Assembly (NCBI GenBank): GCA_002722255.1
Contig: PBLD01000001.1
Span: 998,311 to 1,062,310, forward strand
Reading direction: 5' to 3'
Source: Winogradskyella sp.
GTDB taxonomy: Bacteria > Bacteroidota > Bacteroidia > Flavobacteriales > Flavobacteriaceae
DNA: 64,000 nt
Shown here one piece after another: positions 28,101 to 35,554 of the stretch (its first letter is position 1; each line of letters opens with the position of its first letter). Below the pieces are notes generated by a model that made no database searches, was not told the origin of the DNA, and saw only the letters and a program-made list of their open reading frames with translations. A program made the translations under genes and the position numbers.

Positions 28101-28858
28101 TAACTTTAGATTATAACCGAGTTAAGACCAGTATTATTGGATTAGATGTAGGTGCCATTAAGTCTTCGGGCTATGGAAGTGAATATGGGTTTAGAGCTAT
28201 TTTTGAAGGTATAGAATTAGACGAAACCGATAATAGATTTATTACAGATTTTATGCCTACAGCAGATGAAGAATTTTATGAAAGGAGATTGTTTACAGCT
28301 TTAGAGGCGGAATATGATTACCATAGTGCAGATGACGAAATAGCAACCTCTAGAGGAATGGATTTTAATATTGTCGCAGGTGCTAAAACAGAGATAGAAG
28401 AGTTTAAAAATGTTTTTGGTTATGTAAATGCACATCTAGGATTCTATAATGCTTTGAGTGTAAATAGAAAACTGGTTCTAAAGACAGATATTAGAACTCA
28501 ATTGCGTTTTGGTGATGACTTTTTATTTTATCAGGGAGCAAATATTGGAGATGGAGGAGCAGGACTAAGAGGATATAGAACAGAACGATTTACAGGTAAA
28601 AATTCTTTAGTAACCAATGCAGATTTAAGATATAGTTTTAATAGTTTTAAAACAGGTTGGTTCCCTATGCAGATAGGTGTTTTTTCAGGAATTGATGTAG
28701 GTAGAGTTTGGGTGAAAAACGACACTTCAGAAAAGTGGCATAACTCTTACGGAGGTGGCTTTTGGGTAGCAGCTGCAGATTCTGTTGCAGGTACATTTAA
28801 CCTATTTAATGGTGAAGATGGTTTGAGATTTTCATTTGGTTTTGGTTTAAACTTTTAG
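25142..28858 (+). CDS. Giant lipoprotein: metallophosphoesterase + kinase-like domain + outer-membrane beta-barrel
   Basis: 1238 aa. Lipobox LLSHAC. Calcineurin-type phosphoesterase at about residues 40-335: VGDAG, LGDNIYP, PGNHEWYAGG, AMHHPMY and SGHEHTLQ give the metal ligands. The middle (about 430-760) is unusual: LLGDWDRHQDQWRWA followed by YRAIPRDRDQVF resembles the catalytic and metal-binding motifs of CotH/FAM20-like secretory kinases. The last 350 or so residues form a beta-barrel ending in aromatic FGLNF, like surface-antigen barrels. Known in Bacteroidetes as metallophosphoesterase; the kinase-like reading is my inference. Its 3' end overlaps the convergent lipoprotein gene by 4 bases. 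Confidence 0.82.
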   Translation: MKHIYKRITILVLILLSHACATYKEQYAEDDFTVQTLPDKPIDNVFYLVGDAGKSPMNGYSDALMAFKKYLAEQKVSKEDYTLYLGDNIYPAGLPKKEHKDRASAENALKAQFGAVEEFKGKTIFIPGNHEWYAGGLKGVKRQEKYVEDALGKNTFQPENGCPLESIDVSETVQLIIIDTQWYLENWNDNPGINDECEIKTRERFFLEVEGELKKAQNKTIVFAMHHPMYTNGVHGGQFAASKHLFPGQKKIPFPGLASVVAQIRTQGGVSIQDRYNERYNELMKRLETLAVDSPKLVFVSGHEHTLQYIEEGRIKQIVSGSGAKESYATLSDNGLFSYGKQGFAKLVVYKDGSSWVQFFSAENGEPEAMFQKEVIPPNKPDFDISTLPDSFPNTVEVSIYSKEETDKTDFFEAIWGENYRDVYSKKITAKVATLDTLYGGLEVVRKGGGHQTRSLRLKLKDGRELNMRALRKSATQYIQTVVFKDNFIKNEFDETIVEDLILDFYTAAHPYAFLVVPKLSDAAQVLHTNPKLYYIPKHKHLGKYNDEYGGELYMIEERPEDNYSNDRNFGYADDIESTHDIIEKIRKDEEYKIDEVAFVRARLFDMLLGDWDRHQDQWRWAQFDQPNGDKLYRAIPRDRDQVFSNFDGTLLDIGRTISSSTKQLQVYDSELKDIKWMNSAGHKLDKALLKQSDKSVWLEQAKFLQTEITDEVIEDAFSNLPKEIQDETIEDIKTKLRGRRDNLVDIATRYSNYLDELVILTATDKDDFIEITRTADKETRVQIWRNKGGEKADVIVDRTYHRDVTKEIWVYGLDDDDIFEVNGKANNLIYTRLIGGQGNDIYIINEGRRIKVYDHKSKKNTIEKNKGGQIKFTDNYKSNLYDFQKFITKTGVITPSLGFNPDDGLKVGVSLVKTTKGFERNPFSQQHKFNAGYYFATEGFDIRYNGQFANIFNDWNLKVGGVFTSANFTNNFFGIGNETVNNDDDLTLDYNRVKTSIIGLDVGAIKSSGYGSEYGFRAIFEGIELDETDNRFITDFMPTADEEFYERRLFTALEAEYDYHSADDEIATSRGMDFNIVAGAKTEIEEFKNVFGYVNAHLGFYNALSVNRKLVLKTDIRTQLRFGDDFLFYQGANIGDGGAGLRGYRTERFTGKNSLVTNADLRYSFNSFKTGWFPMQIGVFSGIDVGRVWVKNDTSEKWHNSYGGGFWVAAADSVAGTFNLFNGEDGLRFSFGFGLNF

Positions 28859-29679
28859 TTGAGTTTAAAACTGTAAATATTGCCTCCTTCATCGCCATTG
28901 CGTTCATCTGTTATGTAAACCATTGCGTCATTTTTAAAGCAAATACCCTCTTTTTGAGAGTTATGGTCAAAAGGTAGCTCTTCGATATTACCAGAAAAGA
29001 AATCATCATTTTTAAAATCAGTGATTTTCCATACTTTATCATGGTTTAGTAGTACGATGCTTTTACCATCATCACTAATATCTGCAGCAGTAATTTTATT
29101 GTTTTTACCATCTAAATTAAAGTCAGATCTTAACACGGCTTCATGTTTTCCGGGTATGTTAGGAACTTTTAAGGTGATGAATTTCTTCGTTTCTTTACTA
29201 AAAATATAGAATGAATTATTATGCAAAAAGAATGCTTCAAAATCTTTAGAATACTTCTTTTTAGGTACAGTAAAGTCAATAATTTCAGCTTCAGCAGTAG
29301 CGTTATCTAAGTCGTTATGATTTATTTTCAAAATCCTAAAATGCTTTCGCTTTTCATTGTTGTTTCCAAAGTCACCAATGTAAATATTACCGTCTTTATC
29401 AGAAGTTAAATCTTCCCAATCAATATTGCTGGCGTTAGTAATTGCTACTTTTTTTACAATTTTCCCACTAGAGTCTAATCCGAATAAGTCACTGTCATTT
29501 CCAGAGTCTTCAATAGTCCAAATTAAATTCGAATGAGGTGTGGTTTCTGCAGCCGAAGCCTCTTTTATAGAATTATTAATGCTACCTTCTATTTTAAGTT
29601 GACCAGCAGATTGGCAAGAAACCGCAATCAGCGTTATTAATATTAATCTTTTAAAGTGTATCATTGTAAATATTTTCAT
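28855..29679 (-). CDS. Secreted beta-propeller-like lipoprotein
   Basis: 274 aa at most; the likelier start is the second Met (29664), directly before the signal MIHFKRLILITLIAVSC with its lipobox. The mature protein has repeating strand units such as TSDKDGNIYIGDFGNNNEKR, AADISDDGKSIVLLNHD and DAMVYITDERNG, typical of SdiA-regulated/NHL-like propellers. No catalytic motif is recognised. Convergent with, and overlapping by 4 bases, the large phosphoesterase gene; divergent from the flavoprotein gene. Confidence 0.7.
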   Translation of the reverse strand: MKIFTMIHFKRLILITLIAVSCQSAGQLKIEGSINNSIKEASAAETTPHSNLIWTIEDSGNDSDLFGLDSSGKIVKKVAITNASNIDWEDLTSDKDGNIYIGDFGNNNEKRKHFRILKINHNDLDNATAEAEIIDFTVPKKKYSKDFEAFFLHNNSFYIFSKETKKFITLKVPNIPGKHEAVLRSDFNLDGKNNKITAADISDDGKSIVLLNHDKVWKITDFKNDDFFSGNIEELPFDHNSQKEGICFKNDAMVYITDERNGDEGGNIYSFKLN

Positions 29680-29749
29680 AGGTTAAGAATAGCTATAGAA
29701 GTTAATTTTAACAAAGATTTACTCATAAAATCTTCTTAAATCATCATTT

Positions 29750-30967
29750 TTGAACGCACAAAAGGACATAATTGTAATTGGTGGAGGTGCAGCCGGATTT
29801 TTTGCTGCAATAAACATAGCACAAGAACATCCCGAATTATCAGTTGCTATTTTAGAGCGTGGTAAGGAAGGTCTGCAAAAGGTGAAAATTTCTGGCGGTG
29901 GACGCTGCAACGTTACACATGCAGAGTTTATACCTTCAGAGTTGGTGCAAAATTATCCAAGAGGCGAAAAGGAATTACTTGGTCCCTTTCACACCTTTAT
30001 GACAGGAGATACTATTGCCTGGTTTGAAGAACGTGGAGTAGAATTAAAGATAGAAGAAGATGGCAGGATGTTTCCGGTCTCAAATTCATCTCAGACTATC
30101 ATAGATTGCTTTTTGTTTGAAGCCAAAAAACATAAGGTTGAGGTTTTATATAATCACTCTGTAAAAACTATAAAACCTATTGAAAATGGATTTAAAGTTA
30201 GTACAACTCAAGGGGATGTTGAAGCAAAAAAAATAGTTTTAGCAACAGGAAGCAACCCGAAAGTATGGAAGCTTTTAGGGAGTTTGGGTCATACCATTGT
30301 TCCGCCAGTTCCATCACTATTTACGTTTGATATAAAAGACAAACGCATAAAAGATATACCAGGCGTTGTGGCACAAAATGTAGAAGTGAAAGTTTTAGAT
30401 ACAGATCTTTTTTCTGAAGGTCCTTTACTTATAACACATGTTGGTATGAGTGCGCCAGCGATCTTAAAATTATCGGCTTATGGAGCGGTTGAGCTAGCAA
30501 AGCTTAATTACAATTTTAAGATTGAAATTAACTTTATAAAACAAGATTTTGAAGATTGTCTAGATCAATTAAAAGATTTAAAACAAGATTTAGCCAAGAA
30601 ACAGATTTATGGTACTGCTCAGTTCGATTTGCCAAAGCGATTGTGGAGGAAATTAGTTGTAGCTTCAAATATCTCAGAAAACGAACGTTGGGCAGATCTC
30701 AATAAAGAGCAACTGACAGCTCTAGCAGTGCAGTTAACACAAGCGGTTTTTCAGGTAACAGGCAAAAGTACCTTTAAAGAAGAATTTGTTACAGCAGGAG
30801 GAGTAGACTTAAAAGAAGTAAACTTTAAAACGTTTGAAAGTAAATTAGTACCCAATTTATTTTTTGCAGGAGAAGTTATTAATGTAGATGCAGTAACAGG
30901 TGGTTTTAATTTTCAGAATGCTTGGACAGGAGCATACATTGTGTCGCAATCAATAGCAAAATCATGA
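29750..30967 (+). CDS. HI0933/BaiN-family NAD(P)/FAD-dependent oxidoreductase, TTG start
   Basis: 405-aa flavoprotein. The Rossmann motif IIVIGGGAAGFFAAI starts within 10 residues of the TTG start, which supports that start since no ATG lies upstream in frame. SGGGRCNVTH is the family signature after the dinucleotide-binding loop, and LFFAGEVINVDAVTGGFN near the C-terminus contacts FAD. The physiological substrate is unknown. The stop codon overlaps the ATG of the next gene (ATGA), so the two are coupled. Confidence 0.88.
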   Translation: MNAQKDIIVIGGGAAGFFAAINIAQEHPELSVAILERGKEGLQKVKISGGGRCNVTHAEFIPSELVQNYPRGEKELLGPFHTFMTGDTIAWFEERGVELKIEEDGRMFPVSNSSQTIIDCFLFEAKKHKVEVLYNHSVKTIKPIENGFKVSTTQGDVEAKKIVLATGSNPKVWKLLGSLGHTIVPPVPSLFTFDIKDKRIKDIPGVVAQNVEVKVLDTDLFSEGPLLITHVGMSAPAILKLSAYGAVELAKLNYNFKIEINFIKQDFEDCLDQLKDLKQDLAKKQIYGTAQFDLPKRLWRKLVVASNISENERWADLNKEQLTALAVQLTQAVFQVTGKSTFKEEFVTAGGVDLKEVNFKTFESKLVPNLFFAGEVINVDAVTGGFNFQNAWTGAYIVSQSIAKS

Positions 30968-31500
30968 AAACGCAGATCGCTTTATTAAGAGGCATTAACG
31001 TTGGCGGACACAGAAAGGTGCCAATGGTAGAGTTAAGAGAGCTACTAACTAAGACAGGGTTTTCTGATGTAAAAACTTACATACAAAGTGGTAATGTGAT
31101 TTTTAAAGTTGCAGAAACTAATGCTCAAAAGATAGAAAATTCAATTCAAAAGTCTATTGCTAATCATTTTGGTTTTGAAGTTTCAGTAATGGTAAGAACC
31201 AGGCAACAATTGCAAAAAATATTTGACGACTGTCCGTTTTCCGAAGACAAAAAAAGCAACAGTTATTTTGCCATATTATCTCATGTTCCACAAGAAGATT
31301 TAGTTGAGGTAGCTTACGAAAAAGTCTATGAACACGAGGAATATAAAATTGTAAATGATTGTCTTTATTTCTATTCAGACAAGGGTTATGGAAATGCAAA
31401 ATTCAGTCTTAACTACTTTGAGAAAAAACTTAATGTCGATGCCACAGCAAGAAACTATAAAACTATGCTAAAGTTACTATCTTTGTCGGCAGAAAATTAA
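30964..31500 (+). CDS. DUF1697 family protein
   Basis: 178 aa from the ATG at 30964 (a TTG 42 bases upstream is in frame but lies inside the previous gene). It begins with the family hallmark IALLRGINVGGHRKVPM, followed by LRELLTKTGFSDVKTYIQSGN and ending with RNYKTMLKL. The fold is known for the family but the biochemical role is not. It overlaps the flavoprotein stop by 4 bases and precedes mvaD by 3 bases, so it is in the same transcript as the start of the mevalonate cluster. Confidence 0.88.
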   Translation: MKTQIALLRGINVGGHRKVPMVELRELLTKTGFSDVKTYIQSGNVIFKVAETNAQKIENSIQKSIANHFGFEVSVMVRTRQQLQKIFDDCPFSEDKKSNSYFAILSHVPQEDLVEVAYEKVYEHEEYKIVNDCLYFYSDKGYGNAKFSLNYFEKKLNVDATARNYKTMLKLLSLSAEN

Positions 31501-31503
31501 AAA

Positions 31504-32586
31504 ATGAAGGCTGAAGATTTTATCCTTAAAAATTATAATTCAAGTGTAGAAAGTGGCTCAGTAAAATGGGAATCACCAAGTAATATTGCCCTAATAAAAT
31601 ATTGGGGAAAAAAGGAAAATCAAATTCCAGAAAACCCATCAATAAGCTTTACACTGTCTAATTGTAAGACCATTACAAAGCTTACTTACACTAAAAAAGA
31701 AACTAAAGATTTTAGTTTTGATGTGTATTTTGAAGGAGAGCAAAACGAAGCCTTCAAACCAAAAATTCAAACATTTTTTGAGCGTATCGAAGCATACGTC
31801 CCTTTTTTAAGAGAATATCATTTTAAGATAGAAACTTCTAATACTTTTCCACACAGTTCTGGTATTGCGTCTTCTGCATCAGGTATGAGTGCTTTGGCGT
31901 TGTGTTTAATGAGTATTGAACGGTCGCTGAGTGTAGTTGAAGTGACAGATAAGGCATTCTATCAAAAAGCATCGTTCTTAGCTAGATTAGGCTCTGGTAG
32001 TGCATGTAGAAGTATCGAAGGGGAGTTGGTGGTTTGGGGACAAAATGAAAGCACAGAAAGTTCAGATTTATATGGAATTAAATTTGAAGGTGAAGTGCAT
32101 TCTAACTTCAATAATTATCAAGATACTATACTTTTAGTTGATAAGGGAGAAAAGCAAGTGAGCAGTACAGTTGGTCATAAATTAATGTTTGGTCATCCTT
32201 TTGCACAGCAACGTTTTGCACAAGCGCACGATAATTTAGCAAAACTTAAGGCAGTTTTAGCTTCTGGTGATTTGCAAGGCTTTGTGAAAATTGTTGAAAG
32301 TGAGGCTTTAACGCTTCATGCAATGATGATGACAAGTATGCCTTATTTTATTTTAATGAAGCCTAATACGTTAGAGATAATTAATAAAATCTGGAAGTAT
32401 AGAGAAGAAAATAATTCTAATGTATGTTTTACTTTAGATGCAGGTGCTAACGTACATGTGTTATATCCTGAAAATGAAAAAGAAAGTGTGCTAAAATTTA
32501 TAAATAATGAATTGGCTGATTATTGTCAAAACGGTCATTTTATTACAGATTTTGTAGGTAATGGCGCACAATTAATTGAAAATTAA
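31504..32586 (+). CDS. mvaD: Diphosphomevalonate decarboxylase
   Basis: Makes isopentenyl diphosphate from mevalonate 5-diphosphate with ATP. 360 aa. Family motifs: SNIALIKYWGKKE with PSISFTLS near the N-terminus, the GHMP phosphate-binding loop PHSSGIASSASGMSALA, and RLGSGSACRSIEGELVVWG. FTLDAGANVHVLYP, near the end, contains the catalytic-region Asp. Next to a GHMP kinase and a UbiA-type prenyltransferase, it forms part of a mevalonate-to-prenyl-lipid cluster. Confidence 0.93.
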   Translation: MKAEDFILKNYNSSVESGSVKWESPSNIALIKYWGKKENQIPENPSISFTLSNCKTITKLTYTKKETKDFSFDVYFEGEQNEAFKPKIQTFFERIEAYVPFLREYHFKIETSNTFPHSSGIASSASGMSALALCLMSIERSLSVVEVTDKAFYQKASFLARLGSGSACRSIEGELVVWGQNESTESSDLYGIKFEGEVHSNFNNYQDTILLVDKGEKQVSSTVGHKLMFGHPFAQQRFAQAHDNLAKLKAVLASGDLQGFVKIVESEALTLHAMMMTSMPYFILMKPNTLEIINKIWKYREENNSNVCFTLDAGANVHVLYPENEKESVLKFINNELADYCQNGHFITDFVGNGAQLIEN

Positions 32587-32603
32587 TCTAGCTTAGATGT
32601 TGA

Positions 32604-32638
32604 TTGCAAACCAAATAGCATATTAATCCGTATATTTG
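32604..32638 (+). promoter_or_regulatory. Candidate flavobacterial promoter before the mevalonate kinase gene
   Basis: TATATTTG at 32631-32638 is a full match to the -7 box TAnnTTTG. TTG at 32604-32606 lies 24 bases upstream, one more than the usual maximum spacing. The ATG follows 24 bases after the -7 box. Confidence 0.5.
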
Positions 32639-32662
32639 TTAAAAGAAATTGTTTAAAGCACG

Positions 32663-33592
32663 ATGAAAGGACCCCTTTTCTATTCAAAAATTTTACTCTT
32701 TGGAGAGTATGGAATCATTAAAGATTCTAAGGGATTATCTATACCTTATAATTTTTATAATGGCGCTCTAAAGGTTGACGAAAATCCATCTGAAGAAGCT
32801 ATTAAATCTAACGAAAGTCTAAAACGTTTTGCATCTTATTTAGCAAATTTAGATAAAGATTTAGTGTCTTTTGATATAGAAAAGCTTAAGGAAGATGTTG
32901 ATTCAGGTATGTACTTCGATTCATCCATACCTCAAGGCTATGGTGTAGGAAGTAGTGGAGCTTTAGTAGCGGCTATTTATGATAAGTATGCTACCGAAAA
33001 AATTACCGTTTTAGAAAACCTTACGCGCGAAAAACTATTAAGGTTGAAAGTTATTTTTTCTGAAATGGAATCGTTCTTTCATGGTAAATCTTCAGGATTA
33101 GATCCTTTAAACAGTTACTTAAGTCTACCAATATTAATCAACTCTAAAGATAATATTGAGGCAACAGGCATACCATCTCAAAGTACAGAAGGTAAAGGAG
33201 CTGTATTTTTATTAGATAGTGGTATTGTTGGCGAAACAGCACCTATGGTTAGTATTTTTATGGAAAACATGAGGAATGAAGGATTCCGCAGTATGCTAAA
33301 GGAGCAGTTTATTAAACACACAGATGCATGCGTTGATGATTTCCTAAAAGGTGACATTAAATCATTATTCAGAAATACAAAGCAGCTTTCTAAAATTGTA
33401 TTAAATAATTTTAAGCCTATGATACCTAATCAATTCCATGAATTATGGAAAAAAGGTATCGAAACCAATGACTATTACCTTAAACTATGTGGCTCTGGAG
33501 GTGGTGGCTACATCTTAGGTTTTACGGAAGATATAGAAAGAGCAAAAGCAGCTTTACAAGGTCAGAAATTAGAAGTTGTTTATAATTTTTAA
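32663..33592 (+). CDS. Mevalonate kinase (GHMP kinase family)
   Basis: 309 aa GHMP-fold kinase, most likely phosphorylating mevalonate. ILLFGEYGIIKDSKGLSIPY is the substrate-binding N-terminal motif, PQGYGVGSSGALVAAIY the ATP loop, HGKSSGLDPLNSYLSLPIL carries the catalytic Asp, and LCGSGGGGYILGF is motif 3. Phosphomevalonate kinase belongs to the same fold, but the adjacent mvaD and the motif pattern favour mevalonate kinase. A 40-codon gene starts 4 bases after its stop. Confidence 0.85.
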   Translation: MKGPLFYSKILLFGEYGIIKDSKGLSIPYNFYNGALKVDENPSEEAIKSNESLKRFASYLANLDKDLVSFDIEKLKEDVDSGMYFDSSIPQGYGVGSSGALVAAIYDKYATEKITVLENLTREKLLRLKVIFSEMESFFHGKSSGLDPLNSYLSLPILINSKDNIEATGIPSQSTEGKGAVFLLDSGIVGETAPMVSIFMENMRNEGFRSMLKEQFIKHTDACVDDFLKGDIKSLFRNTKQLSKIVLNNFKPMIPNQFHELWKKGIETNDYYLKLCGSGGGGYILGFTEDIERAKAALQGQKLEVVYNF

Positions 33593-33596
33593 TAAT

Positions 33597-33719
33597 ATGA
33601 GTTATTTAATAAAATCAGGTGAAGAAATATTAATATGGCAATTATTATTAATTGCTTTTTTTGTGTTCTTGGCTTGGTTATGCTACAAAGTAGTTAAAGC
33701 TATTACTTCTAAAAAGTAA
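33597..33719 (+). CDS. 40-residue single-pass membrane peptide
   Basis: ATG at 33597, stop at 33717-33719. It encodes MSYLIKSGEEILIWQLLLIA followed by FFVFLAWLCYKVVKAITSKK: a short polar start, one strong hydrophobic helix of about 20 residues, and a basic tail, consistent with an N-out, positive-inside membrane peptide. It sits 4 bases after the mevalonate kinase stop and 9 bases before the UbiA gene, in tight operon spacing. I know no family. Coding status rests on spacing, clean start and membrane-protein composition. Confidence 0.6.
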   Translation: MSYLIKSGEEILIWQLLLIAFFVFLAWLCYKVVKAITSKK

Positions 33720-33728
33720 TTTTTAATA

Positions 33729-34631
33729 ATGCTATCAAGAAGGCAGAAACATATTCTGTTAAAATTCTTCAGCCTGTTTTCGGTAGTGCGTGGTTACAAT
33801 ATTTTGGTTGTAGTTATTGCACAATACTTAGCATCAATTTACATTTTTGCGCACGATAAGCCTTTAAAAGAAGTACTATTTGATGTTAACTTGTTAATGT
33901 TAGTTTTAGCATCATCAGCAACAATTGCAGCAGGCTACATTATCAATAACTTTTATGATTCTGAAAAAGATTTAATCAATAGACCAAGAAAAACCATGTT
34001 AGATCGCTTGGTAAGTCAAAATACAAAGTTGTCATTTTACTTTGTTTTGAATTTCTTAGCAGTGGTTTTTGCAAGTTATGTTTCATTTAAGGCTGTATTA
34101 TTTTTTGCACTTTATATTTTTGCGATTTGGTTGTATTCTCATAGATTCAAAAAACAGCCAATGACAGGTAATTTGGTGTCTGCCATCCTTGCTGTAACAC
34201 CATTCTTTGTAATATTTATTTATTACCAAAACTTTGAATTGGTGATTTTTGCTCATGGTATATTCTTATTCTTGTTAATTTCTATGCGAGAGTTAACCAA
34301 GGATTTAGAAAATATTAAAGGAGATTTGGCTTTAAATTATAAAACAGTTCCGGTAGTACATGGTGAGCGGACTTCTAAAATTATGCTTACTGTTTTAGCT
34401 TTATTAACTATAATTTCTGGTATTGTGCTCGTTTTGTTTTTTAAAATAGGTCACATGTATTATTTCTTTTATCTAAGTATAGTGTTACTTTTTCTTTTTT
34501 TATTCATTCTTTGGAAGTCTAATAAAAAAACACATTACTTGATTCTTCACAATATTTTAAAATTTATTATTGTAGTTGGTGTGTTTTCTATTTTGCTCAT
34601 AGATGTTTCTGTGGTTTTAAATCGCTTGTAA
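33729..34631 (+). CDS. UbiA-family prenyltransferase, GGGP-geranylgeranyltransferase-like
   Basis: 300-aa integral membrane prenyltransferase with about 8-9 hydrophobic segments. The first Asp-rich motif is NNFYDSEKDLINRPRKTM, the second is RELTKDLENIKGD; together they bind the prenyl diphosphate through magnesium. Flavobacterial homologues are usually labelled geranylgeranylglycerol-phosphate geranylgeranyltransferase, but the acceptor here is not known. Clustered with mvaD and mevalonate kinase, which make the prenyl precursor. Confidence 0.85.
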   Translation: MLSRRQKHILLKFFSLFSVVRGYNILVVVIAQYLASIYIFAHDKPLKEVLFDVNLLMLVLASSATIAAGYIINNFYDSEKDLINRPRKTMLDRLVSQNTKLSFYFVLNFLAVVFASYVSFKAVLFFALYIFAIWLYSHRFKKQPMTGNLVSAILAVTPFFVIFIYYQNFELVIFAHGIFLFLLISMRELTKDLENIKGDLALNYKTVPVVHGERTSKIMLTVLALLTIISGIVLVLFFKIGHMYYFFYLSIVLLFLFLFILWKSNKKTHYLILHNILKFIIVVGVFSILLIDVSVVLNRL

Positions 34632-34690
34632 TGTTTTTATTGTCGCAACAAACAACTATAGAAATTAATAGTTCGTATTAACTAATGTTA

Positions 34691-34698
34691 TACCTTTG
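34691..34698 (+). promoter_or_regulatory. Flavobacterial -7 box upstream of the pseudouridine synthase gene
   Basis: TACCTTTG matches TAnnTTTG exactly, 14 bases before the ATG at 34713. No TTG lies at the usual -33 spacing; TTC at 34672 is the nearest. The downstream leader would be only about 10 bases. Confidence 0.4.
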
Positions 34699-34712
34699 CC
34701 AAAAATTTTAAT

Positions 34713-35552
34713 ATGAGCAGACATCAAGATAGCAAAGGAAAAGGAAAAACTTCGGGAAGAGGACAAGCTAACAGCAAATCTAAAAGTTTTGCGAGAGGTA
34801 ATGCTCCTTTCAAAAAGAAATCAAAACCAAAAACAGCATCAAACCCAGACGAAATACGCTTAAACAAATACATAGCCAATTCTGGTATTTGTTCGCGTAG
34901 AGAAGCTGATGAAAATATAGCCATTGGCTTGGTAACGGTAAACGGAAAGGTTGTAACAGAAATGGGTTACAAAGTAAAACGCACAGACGATGTGCGTTTT
35001 GATGGTCAGCGTATTGCGCCAGAACCTAAGGTATATGTGCTACTAAATAAACCAAAAGGGTTTGCAACAACTACGGCAGAAGGTAAAGGTAGAACAGTAA
35101 TGGATCTAGTGGCTAATGCTACCAATGCTAATATTAGACCAATAGGTCGTTTGGGCAGAAATTCACTCGGACTATTATTATTTACTAATGATGATAAGGT
35201 GGTACAGAAATTCACCAATTCTAAGAATGGTGTTGCACGATTATTTCAGGTGGAGTTAGATAAAAACTTAAAGTTTGAGGACTTAAAAAAGATACAAGAA
35301 GGTTTTAATGTGGACGGTAATTTAATTACTGTGGAAGAAATCAGCTACATCGAAGGTGAGTCTAAGAATAAAATTGGTGTAAAAATAAAAAATACAGGAA
35401 ACTCAATCTTAAGAACTATTTTTGAAACCTTTAAGTACGATTTAGTAAAGATAGATTGTGTAGCCATAGGTCACTTAACCAAAAAAGACATTCCACGTGG
35501 TCATTGGAAGCATCTTACAGAACAAGAGATTAATACCTTAAAGATGTTATAA
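34713..35552 (+). CDS. rRNA pseudouridine synthase, RsuA/RluB family
   Basis: 279 aa. The first 55 residues are a basic, Ser/Gly/Lys-rich tail. Then comes an S4 RNA-binding domain (RLNKYIANSGICSRREADE) and the catalytic domain, with GRLGRNSLGLLLFTNDD holding the family motif region. In the RluB/RsuA family the catalytic Asp is normally in GRLDxxSxGLLLLTNDG; here the aligned residue is Gly or Asn (GRLGRNSLG), which is odd (see findings). It modifies 23S or 16S rRNA by family. Convergent with cysM, with only 2 bases between stops. Confidence 0.85.
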   Translation: MSRHQDSKGKGKTSGRGQANSKSKSFARGNAPFKKKSKPKTASNPDEIRLNKYIANSGICSRREADENIAIGLVTVNGKVVTEMGYKVKRTDDVRFDGQRIAPEPKVYVLLNKPKGFATTTAEGKGRTVMDLVANATNANIRPIGRLGRNSLGLLLFTNDDKVVQKFTNSKNGVARLFQVELDKNLKFEDLKKIQEGFNVDGNLITVEEISYIEGESKNKIGVKIKNTGNSILRTIFETFKYDLVKIDCVAIGHLTKKDIPRGHWKHLTEQEINTLKML

Positions 35553-35554
35553 TC

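Noticed and set aside
30922-30963. TTG-started extension of the DUF1697 gene
   Set aside because: Lies in the coding sequence of the flavoprotein gene; the ATG at 30964 gives the classic family start and the common ATGA overlap.
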